From assembly GCF_011303555.1 (NCBI RefSeq), contig NZ_CP049868.1, positions 868,001-932,000 on the forward strand: a DNA stretch of 64,000 nucleotides, written 5' to 3'. Positions 49,350-60,073 of the stretch are shown here, piece by piece. The translations under genes and the position numbers were made by a program. Below the pieces are notes generated by a model. It ran no database searches. It saw only the letters and a program-made list of their open reading frames with translations, and was not told the DNA's origin. This DNA is from Pedobacter sp. HDW13 (GTDB lineage: Bacteria; Bacteroidota; Bacteroidia; Sphingobacteriales; Sphingobacteriaceae). Position 1 is the stretch's first letter. Each line of letters begins with the position of its first letter.

Positions 49350-50759
49350 TTAAGAGATTGCTTCGGTTATCGGACTGTTTTTTTCGATATAGATGGCTCT
49401 TTCTTCAACCAACAAAGTACCTTGTGAGTATTTTTCATCATGTTGAGATGCATCAAGACCGATTTCTTCTTCTTCATCAGAAACCCGGATTGGATTAATC
49501 AAGTTTACGAATTTGAAAATCACGAATGATACGATAAAACTAAATGCGATTACAATTAGAGCACCTTTTAACTGCGTTACGAAGAAAGCAGGGTTACCAT
49601 AAAATAAACCATCTGCGCCAGCAGCATTAACTGTTTTGGTTGCAAAAACACCAGTTAACAACATACCAACAATACCACCCACACCATGGCAAGGGAAAAC
49701 ATCTAAAGTATCATCTAAACTTGTTTTTTGTTTCCATGAAACCGCAAGGTTAGAAATTACAGCAGCTATTGCACCAATAAAGATACTTGAAGGAATGCTT
49801 ACGAAACCTGCACCCGGGGTAATGGCTACCAAACCTACTACAGCACCGATACAGAAACCCAATACTGAAGGTTTTTTACCACGTGCTACATCGAAGAACA
49901 TCCAGGCTAAACCGGCAGCACCTGCAGCAGTATTGGTAGTTAAGAATGCTGAAACAGCTAAGCTACCAGCACTTAAAGCCGAACCTGCGTTAAAACCAAA
50001 CCAACCGAACCATAATAAACCTGTACCAATTAATACATAAGGAATATTAGCAGGCGGCACTTCTTTGTGTTCTAAGTGAGATTTTCTACGTTTTAAAACC
50101 AATGCACCAGCTAAAGCAGCCATACCAGCAGAAATGTGAACTACGGTACCACCTGCAAAATCTAATACACCCATTTTAAATAAGAAACCTTGTGGATGCC
50201 AGGTCCAGTGTGCCAAAGGAGAATAAACGAATATGGCAAACAATACAATAAACAGGATATAAGAAGTAAAACGGATACGTTCTGCAACAGCACCTACGAC
50301 TAAACCTGGTGTAATAATGGCAAACATTAACTGAAAAACCGCAAATAAAGAAAGTGGAATAGTTAAGTCAGAAGTTGCGCCCTGTAAATGAGGAGCACCA
50401 GAGTTAACCCCTTTAAAGAACAGAAAAGTTGAAGGGTTTCCAATGAAACCACCAATAGTATCGCCGAAAGCTAAACTAAAACCAACTACTGTCCACAAAA
50501 CGGTAATTACACCTGCAGCTACCACACTTTTAATCATGGTAGAAAGTATGTTTTTACGATGAACCATACCGCCATAGAAAAACGCCAGACCTGGTGTCAT
50601 TAAAAATACAAGCGCAGCAGCAATTAAAATGAAAGCTATATCAGCCGCACTGTACTTGCCTTCGTCGAAATTAGGTAGAAGTGGAGTAAATAGAGCTAAA
50701 ATTGCGACAATCATCAAGATCGCAAAAGGCGCATACTGTTTAAAGGAGAATCTACTCAT
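49350..50759 (-). CDS. amt: ammonium transporter Amt
   Basis: The 469-residue inner-membrane channel has eleven membrane helices and the family motifs AFFYGGMVHRKN and DFAGGTVVHISAG (the first pore His), and DVFPCHGVGGIVGMLLTGVF (the second pore His). A cytoplasmic tail of about 40 residues follows (DEEEEIGLDASQHDEKYSQG). It moves ammonium into the cell. No GlnK-type PII gene is adjacent in this window. It is the first gene of a two-gene operon with a porin. Confidence 0.95.
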   Translation of the reverse strand: MSRFSFKQYAPFAILMIVAILALFTPLLPNFDEGKYSAADIAFILIAAALVFLMTPGLAFFYGGMVHRKNILSTMIKSVVAAGVITVLWTVVGFSLAFGDTIGGFIGNPSTFLFFKGVNSGAPHLQGATSDLTIPLSLFAVFQLMFAIITPGLVVGAVAERIRFTSYILFIVLFAIFVYSPLAHWTWHPQGFLFKMGVLDFAGGTVVHISAGMAALAGALVLKRRKSHLEHKEVPPANIPYVLIGTGLLWFGWFGFNAGSALSAGSLAVSAFLTTNTAAGAAGLAWMFFDVARGKKPSVLGFCIGAVVGLVAITPGAGFVSIPSSIFIGAIAAVISNLAVSWKQKTSLDDTLDVFPCHGVGGIVGMLLTGVFATKTVNAAGADGLFYGNPAFFVTQLKGALIVIAFSFIVSFVIFKFVNLINPIRVSDEEEEIGLDASQHDEKYSQGTLLVEERAIYIEKNSPITEAIS

Positions 50760-51050
50760 AGTTTTTAGTTTAATTTGTTTGTACTATTTAAATATTTGAA
50801 AATGTTGTCATTTATTTTTATAAAAATACGACATATTGCAATTTTAACACCATAAAATTGAATTTTTCATATAAAAATTAGTAATTTTTATAAAACACAA
50901 CAAAAAAACAACTCAAAAATGAAAATAGTTAAAAAAACAGGGTTTTTAGATATGAGTTTTTAATAAAAACAAAACCACAAAATAACCCAAACACAAAGGT
51001 TTTACACCAAAAAACAATCAAAAACGGCAATAAAAATCATACAAAAACAA
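50760..51050. other. AT-rich non-coding gap upstream of amt
   Basis: Very A-rich (runs of up to seven A) with no supported gene or recognised regulatory site. The amt promoter should lie near its start, but no TAnnTTTG box is clear. Confidence 0.55.
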
Positions 51051-51078
51051 AAAAACACATGAAATTTCATGTGTTTTT
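51051..51078 (-). terminator. terminator of the radical SAM gene
   Basis: Perfect 14-bp palindrome AAAAACACATGAAA/TTTCATGTGTTTTT, 28 bases beyond the stop on the minus strand. Confidence 0.82.
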
Positions 51079-51105
51079 ATAAAAATTAGTAAAAAATATC
51101 AGTTT

Positions 51106-52053
51106 TTAACCAAAATATTCAGAACCCTGAACAACCCCACGTTTTTCGATTTCTTTATCCATATAAGTCTGAATTGCCGATTTATTAAGTCCCCAATTCG
51201 GTGCAATTAGCAAATCCCAGTCGGAAATACCAAAAAGACGCTGAATTACAATGTCCGGGCGTAGTAGAGGAATGAGCTCGCAAAGTAAATCGGTATATTC
51301 TTCGAGTGTAAACAACTTAAAAGGCTCTTTTTTGTACTTAGCCCCCATAATAGAACCATCTACCACATGTAAATGATGAAATTTAACAAATTTAATCTGC
51401 GGGAAACGGTTAATTTCATGTATATACCCGCGCATTTGCTCCCTTGTTTCCCAGGGGAAGCCAAAAATGGTATGCACGCACAAATCAAGCTTACTATCTT
51501 TCAACAATTCGACTGCCGCCACAAACTCGCCGTGACTACAGCCCCTGTTAATCTGATCGAGGGTTTCATCGTAAATAGACTCCATACCCATTTCAAGGTC
51601 AACATCAAAACGATCGGTATAACTTTCAAGCAGAGCCACTTTTTCTGCATCAATACAATCGGGACGTGTACCCACAGCAAAACCTACAATATCTTCGGTA
51701 TTGATAGATAAAGCCTCATCGTACATCATCTTTAAATAATGTACCGGTGCATAGGTATTGGTATTCGGCTGAAAATAGACAATATATTTATCTGCCCTAT
51801 ATGAATTTTTAGCCCTCAACATACCTTCAGCAAGCTGATCTTTGATATTTGGGTTCTTTCTGGATGGCTCGGGCGTAAATGAATCTACATTGCAATACGT
51901 ACAACCGCCATAGCCCTTGCTCCCATCCCGGTTAGGGCAGGTAAAGCCACCATCTACAATTACTTTAAATACGCGCTGCCCTTTATACTTTTCACGTAAG
52001 TGCGTGCCGTAATTTTTATATCCTTTTATACCTAAATCTACCTGTGTTCCCAT
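51106..52053 (-). CDS. TIGR01212-family radical SAM protein (YhcC-like)
   Basis: The 315-residue protein carries the family cluster CPNRDGSKGYGGCTYCN (C-x11-C-x2-C) near residue 40. It also has the phrases YFQPNTNTYAP, FAVGTRPDCI and MGMESIYDETLDQINRG. A KFHHLHVVDGS segment and a C-terminal SAM-barrel end follow. The reaction of the family is unsettled; some members act on tRNA. ATG at 52053 starts MGTQVDLGIKGY. A TTG nine bases upstream is less likely. Confidence 0.9.
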   Translation of the reverse strand: MGTQVDLGIKGYKNYGTHLREKYKGQRVFKVIVDGGFTCPNRDGSKGYGGCTYCNVDSFTPEPSRKNPNIKDQLAEGMLRAKNSYRADKYIVYFQPNTNTYAPVHYLKMMYDEALSINTEDIVGFAVGTRPDCIDAEKVALLESYTDRFDVDLEMGMESIYDETLDQINRGCSHGEFVAAVELLKDSKLDLCVHTIFGFPWETREQMRGYIHEINRFPQIKFVKFHHLHVVDGSIMGAKYKKEPFKLFTLEEYTDLLCELIPLLRPDIVIQRLFGISDWDLLIAPNWGLNKSAIQTYMDKEIEKRGVVQGSEYFG

Positions 52054-52238
52054 TTGCTGCAAAAATACGGAATTAGTTTTATAATGCTGATTAGCAAAAG
52101 GAAGATGTGAAAAGGATGAATATTAAGCCATCGCCTACAGCTACATTAATTTATAATCTTCGATTTACCAAAGTTAGAACAGGGTTTTCGGTATCGATTG
52201 ACATCAGAATCGGCTTTTCTTAAAAAAATAGCACAAAA

Positions 52239-52270
52239 AAACCTCGCAGCGATTGATAACTGCGAGGTTT
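52239..52270 (-). terminator. terminator of the amino-acid permease
   Basis: Perfect 11-bp stem AAACCTCGCAG/CTGCGAGGTTT with a 10-base loop and a minus-strand T run, 24 bases beyond the stop. Confidence 0.9.
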
Positions 52271-52293
52271 AATACTGAATAATGTGCTTAAAC

Positions 52294-53735
52294 CTACCCT
52301 TGCTGTTCTTTTTTATTTATGAAAAAATAAACAGGAACACCCAATAATACGATTAGCAGCCCCGGCCAGGTATATTGTTGTTTATAAATAAGCAACAAAG
52401 TGCAAAATGCGGCACCAATTAATAAATAAATGATTGGCGTAACCGGATATAACCATGTTTTGTAAGGTCTTTCTAAATTAGGTTTTTTAAACCTTAAGTA
52501 AATTACACCAGCAACCGTAATCATATAAAATAGTACAATAACAAAAGAAATCATGTCTAATAGATTGCCGTATTGCCCACTTAAACATAAAACGGATGCC
52601 CAAACACCTTGCATCCAAAGTGATTTTTCGGGAACTCCATTTTTATTATTTTTAAGTGCTGCTTTAAAAAACATGCCATCTTCTGCCATGCTTTGAAAAA
52701 CCCTTGCACCTGCCAATACGATTCCATTAACGCAACCAAAAGTAGAGATCATTACTAAAACTGCAATAACAATGGTACCTATTCCGCTACCAAAAATCTG
52801 TTCAGAAGCCGCAACAGCCACCCTATCGTTTAGCGCAAAAGCAATACTATCTCTATTTAAGGTATTGAGATATATAAAATTAACCAATAAATAAAGGATC
52901 ATTACTGCAGTAGTACCCAAAACCATTGAGCGAACTACATTTTTCTTTGGATTTTCAATTTCACCCGAAACAAAGGTTACATTCTCCCAGGCTACGCTCG
53001 AAAATACCGACCCTACCATTGCAGCTGCAATTCCGCCTACTATGGTCATTCCCGAAATAGATTCCCAACCTGATTTTAGGAAATTGCCAGTGGGATCTGT
53101 TTTGAGATTATTAAAGGCCGACCATCCAAAACTCATGTTATTAGCCCAAAAATTATTCTTTACCAGCAGAAAACCCAAAATAATTAAGCCAATTAAAGCT
53201 ATAATCTTGGATCCTGTAAAAACATTCTGCAATAACTTACCGCTTTCAACACCTTTAGTATTTATATAAGTTAAAAGCAGGATAACACCAATAGCCAAAA
53301 TCTGTATCCAGGTAATTTTGTAACTGCCACTTTGAAAAATTGGAGCAGCATCGTTTAAGGCTGGTATTAAATAGGCTGTAAATTTACCAAAAGCAACAGC
53401 AACAGCCGCAATAGTACCTGTTTGAATAACTGTAAATAGTCCCCAGCCATAAAGGAAGCCCATCATTTTACCAAAAATCTCTTTCAGGTAAGTGTATTGC
53501 CCGCCTGCTTTTGGAAACATAGATGAAAGTTCGCCATAAGAAATTGCTGCCGCAACCGTCATTACCCCGGTAATTACCCAAACAACAATCAACCAGTATC
53601 CCGACCCCAGGTTTCGCATGATATCGGCACTAACAATAAAGATACCGCTTCCAATCATGGAGCCCATTACCAGCATAGTAGCATCAAAAAGGGTTAATTT
53701 TCTTTTAGAGCCCCTTCTTCGTTTTGAATTTTCAT
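52294..53735 (-). CDS. APC-family amino-acid permease, N-terminus frameshifted as read
   Basis: The main frame has the APC start MGSMIGSGIFIVSADI, SYGELSSMFPKAGGQYTYL and about twelve membrane helices. The upstream frame from ATG 53735 gives MKIQNEEG. It joins the main frame if the run GGGG (53711-53714) had five G, giving EEGGSKRKLTLFDATMLVMG. The restored 480 residues fit the family. Start sites inside the main frame would lose the N-terminal basic tail. A sequencing deletion is the likely cause. The substrate is unknown. A tandem-like GTTTAGTTTAGTTTAG run lies just upstream. Confidence 0.88.
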
Positions 53736-53998
53736 TTTGTACAGTTCAGTTTGGTTTAGTTTAGTTTAGGGGCTAATTTATTTTAAAAAAACGATAATCC
53801 ATGTATTATTTTAACTGAACATTTTTTTATTCGCCATTACATTTATATACGGATGATAAATATTTTATTAACTTGCTAGATATAAATGTGGTGAGACAGG
53901 TGCGTAAGGCTAAAAAGCTAAAACCTTATTTCGTAAAAACAGTTTAATCCTTTAATAACCCGCAAAACAAATAACCAAATATAAACCAATTATTAACT

Positions 53999-56245
53999 AT
54001 GGATTTTTTACAAAACAATTTAATTTACTGTATTCCGGCCCTGGGCCTTGTCGGTATTATAGTTATGCTAATTAAAAGTGCCTGGGTAAGCAAACAGGAT
54101 GCGGGTGATAAAAACATGCAGGAGCTTGCTGGTTATATAGCCGATGGTGCAATGGCCTTTTTAAAAGCCGAATGGAGGGTATTGAGTATTTTTGCTGTTT
54201 TTACAGCTGCATTATTGGCCTATTCGGGCACCGTTACCGAAATTAATGGTATTCCATTGCATTCAAGCTGGATTATATCTATATCCTTTATTATAGGCGC
54301 AGTGTTTTCGGCAACTGCAGGCTACATTGGTATGAAAGCGGCTACTAAAGCCAACGTACGTACTACACAGGCTGCAAGAACCAGTTTAAAGCAAGCCTTA
54401 AAAGTTTCGTTTACCGGCGGAACTGTTATGGGGCTTGGTGTTGCAGGCCTTGCCGTTTTAGGTTTAGGCGGGTTATTCATTGTATTTTTAAAGCATTTCA
54501 ACGTAGTTTCGGTTAATAGCACCGAAATGAAAACAGCCATAGAGGTTTTAACAGGTTTCTCATTGGGAGCCGAATCGATTGCTTTATTTGCCCGCGTAGG
54601 TGGAGGTATATACACTAAAGCGGCTGATGTTGGTGCCGATTTGGTTGGTAAGGTTGAAGCAGGTATACCGGAAGATGATGTACGTAACCCCGCCACCATT
54701 GCCGATAACGTAGGTGATAACGTAGGTGATGTTGCCGGAATGGGTGCAGATTTATTCGGCTCGTATGTAGCTACAATTTTAGCAACCATGGTATTAGGTC
54801 AGGAAATTAATGTTACTGATAAATTTGGTGGCATGTCGCCAATTCTTTTGCCTATGGTAATTTGTGGTTTAGGTATTATATTCTCTATTATAGGAACCTG
54901 GTTTGTTACCATTAAAGACGAAAAATCGAACGTACAGAATGCCCTGAATCTGGGAAACTGGTCATCAATTATAATAACCGCGGTAGCTTCTTTCTTTATT
55001 GTTAAATGGATGCTGCCTGAAACCCTAAGCCTTCGTGGTTACGAGTTTTCGAACACCAATGTATTTTATGCCATTATGGTGGGTTTAGTAGTGGGTACTA
55101 TTATGAGTATCGTTACCGAATACTTTACTGCAATGGGCAAAAAACCTGTAAACTCTATTATCCAGCAATCTTCTACAGGTCATGCTACCAATATTATTGC
55201 AGGCTTATCAGTAGGTATGAAATCTACAGTAGTTCCGATTTTGGTATTGGCAGGCGGTATTATGGCTTCCTTTCATTTTGCAGGTTTATATGGTGTGGCC
55301 ATTGCCGCAGCCGGAATGATGGCTACTACAGCCATGCAGTTAGCCATCGATGCTTTCGGACCGATTGCCGATAATGCAGGTGGTATTGCCGAAATGAGCC
55401 AGTTGCCGCCAGAAGTACGCGAACGCACCGATAATTTAGATGCGGTTGGAAATACCACTGCAGCTACCGGTAAAGGCTTCGCTATTGCTTCTGCAGCGCT
55501 TACCTCACTAGCTTTATTCGCAGCCTTTGTTGGAATTGCAGGCATTTCGGCTATCGATATCTATAAAGCACCAGTACTGGCCGGTTTATTTGTTGGCGGA
55601 ATGATTCCTTTTATTTTCTCTGCGCTATGTATCCAGGCCGTGGGTAAAGCTGCCATGGATATGGTACAGGAAGTACGTCGCCAATTCCGCGAAATACCTG
55701 GTATTATGGAATACAAAGCCAAGCCAGAATACGAAAAATGTGTGGCCATCTCTACCAAAGCTTCTATCCGTGAAATGATGATGCCTGGTGCCATTGCCTT
55801 AATTACACCAGTAATTGTAGGCTTTACCTTTGGCCCTGAAGTTTTAGGCGGTTTACTGGCCGGTGTTACCGTAACCGGTGTATTGATGGGAATTTTCCAA
55901 AGCAATGCAGGTGGTGCCTGGGATAATGCCAAGAAATCTTTTGAACAAGGCGTAGTGATTAACGGTGAAACACACTATAAAAAATCAGAGCCGCACAAGG
56001 CTTCGGTTACAGGAGATACTGTTGGTGATCCTTTTAAAGATACATCAGGTCCTTCAATGAATATTTTGATCAAATTAATGTCTATCGTTTCACTTGTTAT
56101 TGCACCTTACATCGCAGTTAAGGCAATTGCAGGCGAACACCGTACAGAAGTTCGCAAAGAAATCAGAATTGAGCAAAAAACCGATAGTTTAGGCCATACA
56201 ATTACCGACACTTTAACGAATACCACAGACACTTTACAGCGTTAG
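53999..56245 (+). CDS. hppA: membrane-bound ion-pumping pyrophosphatase
   Basis: The 748-residue integral-membrane enzyme has about sixteen helices. The substrate-binding loops are intact: [38 protein letters not shown] and, later, [12 protein letters not shown] with TAATGKGFA. It couples pyrophosphate hydrolysis to H+ or Na+ export. The Ala in [10 protein letters not shown] (rather than Lys) marks the K+-dependent class; the pumped ion cannot be decided by eye. The C-terminal tail is unusually Thr-rich and repeats the phrase [10 protein letters not shown]. It is a single gene with a terminator. Confidence 0.95.
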   Translation: MDFLQNNLIYCIPALGLVGIIVMLIKSAWVSKQDAGDKNMQELAGYIADGAMAFLKAEWRVLSIFAVFTAALLAYSGTVTEINGIPLHSSWIISISFIIGAVFSATAGYIGMKAATKANVRTTQAARTSLKQALKVSFTGGTVMGLGVAGLAVLGLGGLFIVFLKHFNVVSVNSTEMKTAIEVLTGFSLGAESIALFARVGGGIYTKAADVGADLVGKVEAGIPEDDVRNPATIADNVGDNVGDVAGMGADLFGSYVATILATMVLGQEINVTDKFGGMSPILLPMVICGLGIIFSIIGTWFVTIKDEKSNVQNALNLGNWSSIIITAVASFFIVKWMLPETLSLRGYEFSNTNVFYAIMVGLVVGTIMSIVTEYFTAMGKKPVNSIIQQSSTGHATNIIAGLSVGMKSTVVPILVLAGGIMASFHFAGLYGVAIAAAGMMATTAMQLAIDAFGPIADNAGGIAEMSQLPPEVRERTDNLDAVGNTTAATGKGFAIASAALTSLALFAAFVGIAGISAIDIYKAPVLAGLFVGGMIPFIFSALCIQAVGKAAMDMVQEVRRQFREIPGIMEYKAKPEYEKCVAISTKASIREMMMPGAIALITPVIVGFTFGPEVLGGLLAGVTVTGVLMGIFQSNAGGAWDNAKKSFEQGVVINGETHYKKSEPHKASVTGDTVGDPFKDTSGPSMNILIKLMSIVSLVIAPYIAVKAIAGEHRTEVRKEIRIEQKTDSLGHTITDTLTNTTDTLQR

Positions 56246-56270
56246 TTGTAAAAACCTAGATAGAAAAAGT

Positions 56271-56303
56271 GTAAAAGGGATTTTTAACTATCATCCCTTT
56301 TAC
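56271..56303 (+). terminator. hppA terminator
   Basis: Perfect 11-bp stem GTAAAAGGGAT/ATCCCTTTTAC, followed by TTTTCC. Confidence 0.85.
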
Positions 56304-56360
56304 TTTTCCGTAATTTTTATTTAGGTTTGGAGCTGAAATAATCTAAACAAAAACTAAAAT

Positions 56361-57836
56361 ATGGGTTTATTTACTAAGAAGCCGATGCATTTACTGCTAG
56401 AAGAAGCAGGAGATTCAGCCAAAGGCTTAAAGCGTACACTTAGCGCAGGTGCACTAGTGGCATTAGGTGTGGGCGCAATTATTGGTGCTGGTCTATTTGT
56501 TAGAACAGCAGCAGCAGCGGCACAAAATGCTGGGCCATCCGTTACCATCGGCTTTATCATTGCCGCAATTGGTTGCGCATTGGCCGGTTTATGCTACGCA
56601 GAATTATCATCATCCATTCCGATCTCAGGTAGTGCGTACACTTACACTTATGCCACCATGGGCGAGCTTATGGCTTGGGTAATTGGTTGGGATTTAGTAT
56701 TAGAATATGCAGTTGGAGCTGCAACAGTAGGTATTGCCTGGAGCGAATACCTGAATAAATTACTGGTCGAAGTACTCCATACATCGCCCATACCTTACGA
56801 ATGGTGCCACTCACCTTTCCAATCACATCCTGATGGTACCGTAAGCGGCATTATCAATCTTCCTGCTTTATTTATTGTTGGTTTATTGAGTTTACTGTTA
56901 ATTAAAGGAACTTCAGAATCTGCTTTTGTAAACGGTCTTATCGTAATTACCAAAGTAAGTATTGTAATCTTAATTATTGTTTTAGGCTGGGGCTTTATTC
57001 ATGAGGCGAACCACCATCCGTATATTCCTGAAGCAACTACTTATGTAGACCATGCTGGCATCAGCCATAGTTTTGGTGGTTTCTGGGGTGTTCTCGGCGC
57101 TGCTGGAACGGTATTTTTTGCCTTTATCGGCTTTGATGCGGTTAGTACTGCAGCGCAGGAAACTAAAAACCCTAAAACAGCAATGCCAATTGGTATCTTA
57201 GGCTCATTAGCTGTTTGTACCGTTTTATACATTTTATTTGCACACGTTTTAACCGGTATTGCTCCAGTTGAGTTCTTCAGAACTAAAGGTGGCGAAGCAT
57301 CGGTAGTGGCTGCAATTAGCGAATATATGACAGGTTACGGCTGGTTAGCTAAATTGGTTACTGTAGCTATTTTGGCAGGTTTCTCTTCTGTAATCCTGGT
57401 AATGTTATTAGGCCAGAGCCGCGTGTTTTATTCGATGAGTAAAGATGGCTTATTGCCAAAAATGTTCAGCGATTTACACCCTAAATTCAAAACACCGTAC
57501 AAAGCCAACTTAGTAATTTTGGTAATTGTAGGTTTATTTGCTGCTTTCATCCCTGGCGATGTGGTAGGTGATATGACTAGTATCGGTACTTTATTTGCCT
57601 TTATGTTGGTTTGTATCGCGGTAATTATCTTAAGAAAAACTGATCCAGATCTTCCACGTCAGTTCAGAACACCTTGGGTTCCTATCATTCCTATTTTAGG
57701 TGTTGTAACCTGTGGATTAATGATCCTAGGTTTAGGCTGGACAAACTGGTTAAGGTTATTTGGCTGGTTAGCTCTAGGTTTTATTATCTATTTTGGATAC
57801 AGCAAAAAGAATTCTCATTTAAAAGATTCGAAATAA
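56361..57836 (+). CDS. APC-family cationic-amino-acid-type permease
   Basis: The 491-residue permease has a short N-terminal cytoplasmic segment (LLLEEAGDSAKGLKRTLSAG) and then about twelve membrane helices. It carries GVGAIIGAGLFVRTA, CYAELSSSIPISGSAYTYTY and AFIGFDAVSTAAQETKNP, which fit the bacterial CAT/GkApcT group that carries basic amino acids with protons. It ends in a basic tail. Compared with the other permease in this window it is intact and longer, and not a close copy. A terminator follows. Confidence 0.92.
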   Translation: MGLFTKKPMHLLLEEAGDSAKGLKRTLSAGALVALGVGAIIGAGLFVRTAAAAAQNAGPSVTIGFIIAAIGCALAGLCYAELSSSIPISGSAYTYTYATMGELMAWVIGWDLVLEYAVGAATVGIAWSEYLNKLLVEVLHTSPIPYEWCHSPFQSHPDGTVSGIINLPALFIVGLLSLLLIKGTSESAFVNGLIVITKVSIVILIIVLGWGFIHEANHHPYIPEATTYVDHAGISHSFGGFWGVLGAAGTVFFAFIGFDAVSTAAQETKNPKTAMPIGILGSLAVCTVLYILFAHVLTGIAPVEFFRTKGGEASVVAAISEYMTGYGWLAKLVTVAILAGFSSVILVMLLGQSRVFYSMSKDGLLPKMFSDLHPKFKTPYKANLVILVIVGLFAAFIPGDVVGDMTSIGTLFAFMLVCIAVIILRKTDPDLPRQFRTPWVPIIPILGVVTCGLMILGLGWTNWLRLFGWLALGFIIYFGYSKKNSHLKDSK

Positions 57837-57856
57837 GCTGAATATTTAAAAAATTT

Positions 57857-57889
57857 AAAGCCCCGATTTAAAAGTCGGGGCTTTTTTTT
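57857..57889 (+). terminator. permease terminator
   Basis: Perfect 10-bp stem AAAGCCCCGA/TCGGGGCTTT with an 8-base loop and a run of T. Confidence 0.9.
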
Positions 57890-57912
57890 GTGTTAAATAA
57901 TTGTTAATAAAT

Positions 57913-57920
57913 TACCTTTG
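57913..57920 (+). promoter_or_regulatory. promoter -7 element of the porin gene
   Basis: TACCTTTG matches the consensus, 15 bases before the ATG at 57936. The nearest upstream TTG is 22 bases away, three more than ideal. Confidence 0.6.
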
Positions 57921-57935
57921 CAAAAAAAACAAAAC

Positions 57936-59267
57936 ATGACCCGTTATTTTGCTTCCATTAAGCACGTTTCTATTTCTGCAATTATATTACTGCTCTTTAT
58001 TTCTTCAGCTGGTTACGCACAAAGAACAATTAACGATGTAATGGACTCGACAACGGTTAATCACCTGTTAATTATCTCGAAGAAATACGGCTCCTTATCC
58101 TTCAGTGGTTATTTACAACCACAGTTCCAATTGGCGCAATCGAAGGGTACTCAGGCCGAATTTCAGGGTGGTAATTTTGGTGATTTCACTAACAACAGAT
58201 TCAGGCTAAGAAGAGGGCGCCTAAGGGCCGATTATATGATGCTAACAGACGATGGAGCCCCTTCCACTTATTTTGTGCTTCAGTTTGATGGTACCGAGCA
58301 AGGTGTGGCTATCCGAGATTTCTGGGGGCGTTACTATGAAAACAAATGGAAGATATTAGCAGTAACCCTTGGTCTTTCAGGCCGGCCATTCGGAAATGAG
58401 CTCCAACTGTCATCATCAGTTAGAGAGGCACCTGAGCGGGGTAGAATGTCTCAAATTTTAATGAGAACAGAACGTGATCTTGGCGTAACCTTTACTTTAA
58501 ACCCACGGTGGAAAGATGCCAAACTCAAAAATATTGTATTGGATTTTGGTATCTACAATGGCCAGGGCTTGGCTGGTAACGGAGAGTTCGATAACAGTAA
58601 AGATTTTATCCTTAGGTTAAGCCATAAAACCTATGCTTTTAAAAACTTCACCATAGCTGGCGGAATAAGTACGCTTCAGGGAGGTTTAGATCATCGCTTG
58701 CCCGTAAGCTACAAAATGGAGCAATCAAATGATACGTGGAAAATGGTTAAAGACTCATCGGCTTCGACTGTAAACAAGGTGGCACCGAGAAGATATTATG
58801 GAGCCGATATCCAACTGGCTACAAAAACCAAAAGCTGGAAATCGGAGCTTAGGGCAGAAGTAATATCGGGCTTACAAACGGGTACTTCAACCACTTCAAC
58901 TACTCCGGGTTCTTATCCTGTTGATAATAAGGCCATAGCTTTGCCATTTTACACCCGTACCTTTAACGGCGCTTACTTTACCTTCGTGCAAACCTTAAAT
59001 AGTACCGATAACCAGCTTATTTTGAAATATGACTGGTATGATCCAAATGCTAAAGTAAAAGGGCTTGATATTTCGGGTGATAAAGGACTTTCTCCTGCCG
59101 ATGTTCGTTTTGATACCTTTGGTTTTGGCTTTTTACATCACTTTAACCCGCATTTTAAAGCTGTTCTTTATTACGATATCATTAAAAATGAGGCAACTCA
59201 GATTCAAGGTTATACAGCCGATAGAAAAGATAATGTACTTACACTGAGAACACAGTTCTATTTCTAA
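57936..59267 (+). CDS. OprP/OprO-like outer membrane porin
   Basis: The 443-residue protein has a signal peptide (cleavage after AGYAQ) and a beta-barrel with the phosphate-porin style segment NRFRLRRGRLRADYMM and a C-terminal aromatic ending (VLTLRTQFYF). Phosphate or another anion is the expected cargo, judged from family likeness only. The TTG at 57918 lies in the promoter box, so ATG 57936 is the start. It has no transporter partner next to it. Confidence 0.85.
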   Translation: MTRYFASIKHVSISAIILLLFISSAGYAQRTINDVMDSTTVNHLLIISKKYGSLSFSGYLQPQFQLAQSKGTQAEFQGGNFGDFTNNRFRLRRGRLRADYMMLTDDGAPSTYFVLQFDGTEQGVAIRDFWGRYYENKWKILAVTLGLSGRPFGNELQLSSSVREAPERGRMSQILMRTERDLGVTFTLNPRWKDAKLKNIVLDFGIYNGQGLAGNGEFDNSKDFILRLSHKTYAFKNFTIAGGISTLQGGLDHRLPVSYKMEQSNDTWKMVKDSSASTVNKVAPRRYYGADIQLATKTKSWKSELRAEVISGLQTGTSTTSTTPGSYPVDNKAIALPFYTRTFNGAYFTFVQTLNSTDNQLILKYDWYDPNAKVKGLDISGDKGLSPADVRFDTFGFGFLHHFNPHFKAVLYYDIIKNEATQIQGYTADRKDNVLTLRTQFYF

Positions 59268-59306
59268 TAAATAATGGTTCAATTGAGGAATTGATACAAA
59301 TTCCGC

Positions 59307-59314
59307 TACCTTTG
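59307..59314 (+). promoter_or_regulatory. promoter -7 element of marC
   Basis: TACCTTTG matches the consensus, 17 bases before the ATG. The nearest TTG at 59283-59285 gives a 21-base spacer. Confidence 0.6.
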
Positions 59315-59331
59315 CTTAAAATTGCTCTGCT

Positions 59332-59913
59332 ATGAAATCTGATTTTATGACGTTCAACTTAAGCCAGATACTATCAACAACGATGGTGCTGTTTGCCATA
59401 ATCGATATTTTGGGAGCCATCCCTGTAGTAATCGAATTGCGCAGAAAGGCTGGTCATATCGAATCTGAAAAAGCTTCATTGGTGGCGGCAGGCTTAATGA
59501 TCCTTTTTCTTTTCCTGGGCGAATCTTTATTAAAAGTAATTGGCCTGGATGTAGAATCTTTTGCCATTGCGGGCTCATTTGTAATCTTTTTTATTGCCAT
59601 GGAAATGGTTTTGGGCTTAACCATCTTTAAAGAAGAAGCACCCGAAACGGTATCGATTGTTCCCCTCGCTTTCCCGCTAATTGCCGGCGCCGGAACCATG
59701 ACTACCCTGCTTTCATTAAAAACAGAATACCATACGCAGAACATTCTGGTTGGGATTTTATTGAATATACTCTTTGTATACTTCGTTTTAAAGAATACCA
59801 ACCGATTAGAAAAACTATTTGGTAAAACAGGCTTAAATATCCTAAGAAAGGCATTTGGGGTAATTCTACTCGCTATTGCGATTAAACTTTTTAGAAATAA
59901 TACGGGGTTGTAG
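59332..59913 (+). CDS. marC: MarC-family inner membrane protein
   Basis: The 193-residue protein has six predicted membrane helices with the MarC pattern. FAIIDILGAIPVVIELRR near the start and PLAFPLIAGAGTMTTLLSL near the middle are followed by a repeated helix hairpin (FGKTGLNILRKAFGVILLAIAI) at the end. The cellular role of the family is uncertain; an earlier link to multiple antibiotic resistance was withdrawn. It is a single gene. Confidence 0.88.
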   Translation: MKSDFMTFNLSQILSTTMVLFAIIDILGAIPVVIELRRKAGHIESEKASLVAAGLMILFLFLGESLLKVIGLDVESFAIAGSFVIFFIAMEMVLGLTIFKEEAPETVSIVPLAFPLIAGAGTMTTLLSLKTEYHTQNILVGILLNILFVYFVLKNTNRLEKLFGKTGLNILRKAFGVILLAIAIKLFRNNTGL

Positions 59914-60073
59914 AAAACAGATCTACAATAAAGCTGAAAGCCATTAAAGTGAGGGATGCTTAAACAAGTTCAGCAATACGAAAAACGCTTTTCCTTAGAC
60001 TATAATTACAATTATTACATTAATCCGTAACAAAAATTTCGTATATTGATCTAAACAGAAAGCTCATTACACT

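Noticed and set aside
49636..50040. 134-codon plus-strand frame
   Set aside because: Antisense to amt; its Ala/Pro-rich product has no family features.
54322..55932. Three minus-strand frames opposite hppA
   Set aside because: Ala/Pro/Thr-rich shadows of a GC-richer membrane protein gene.
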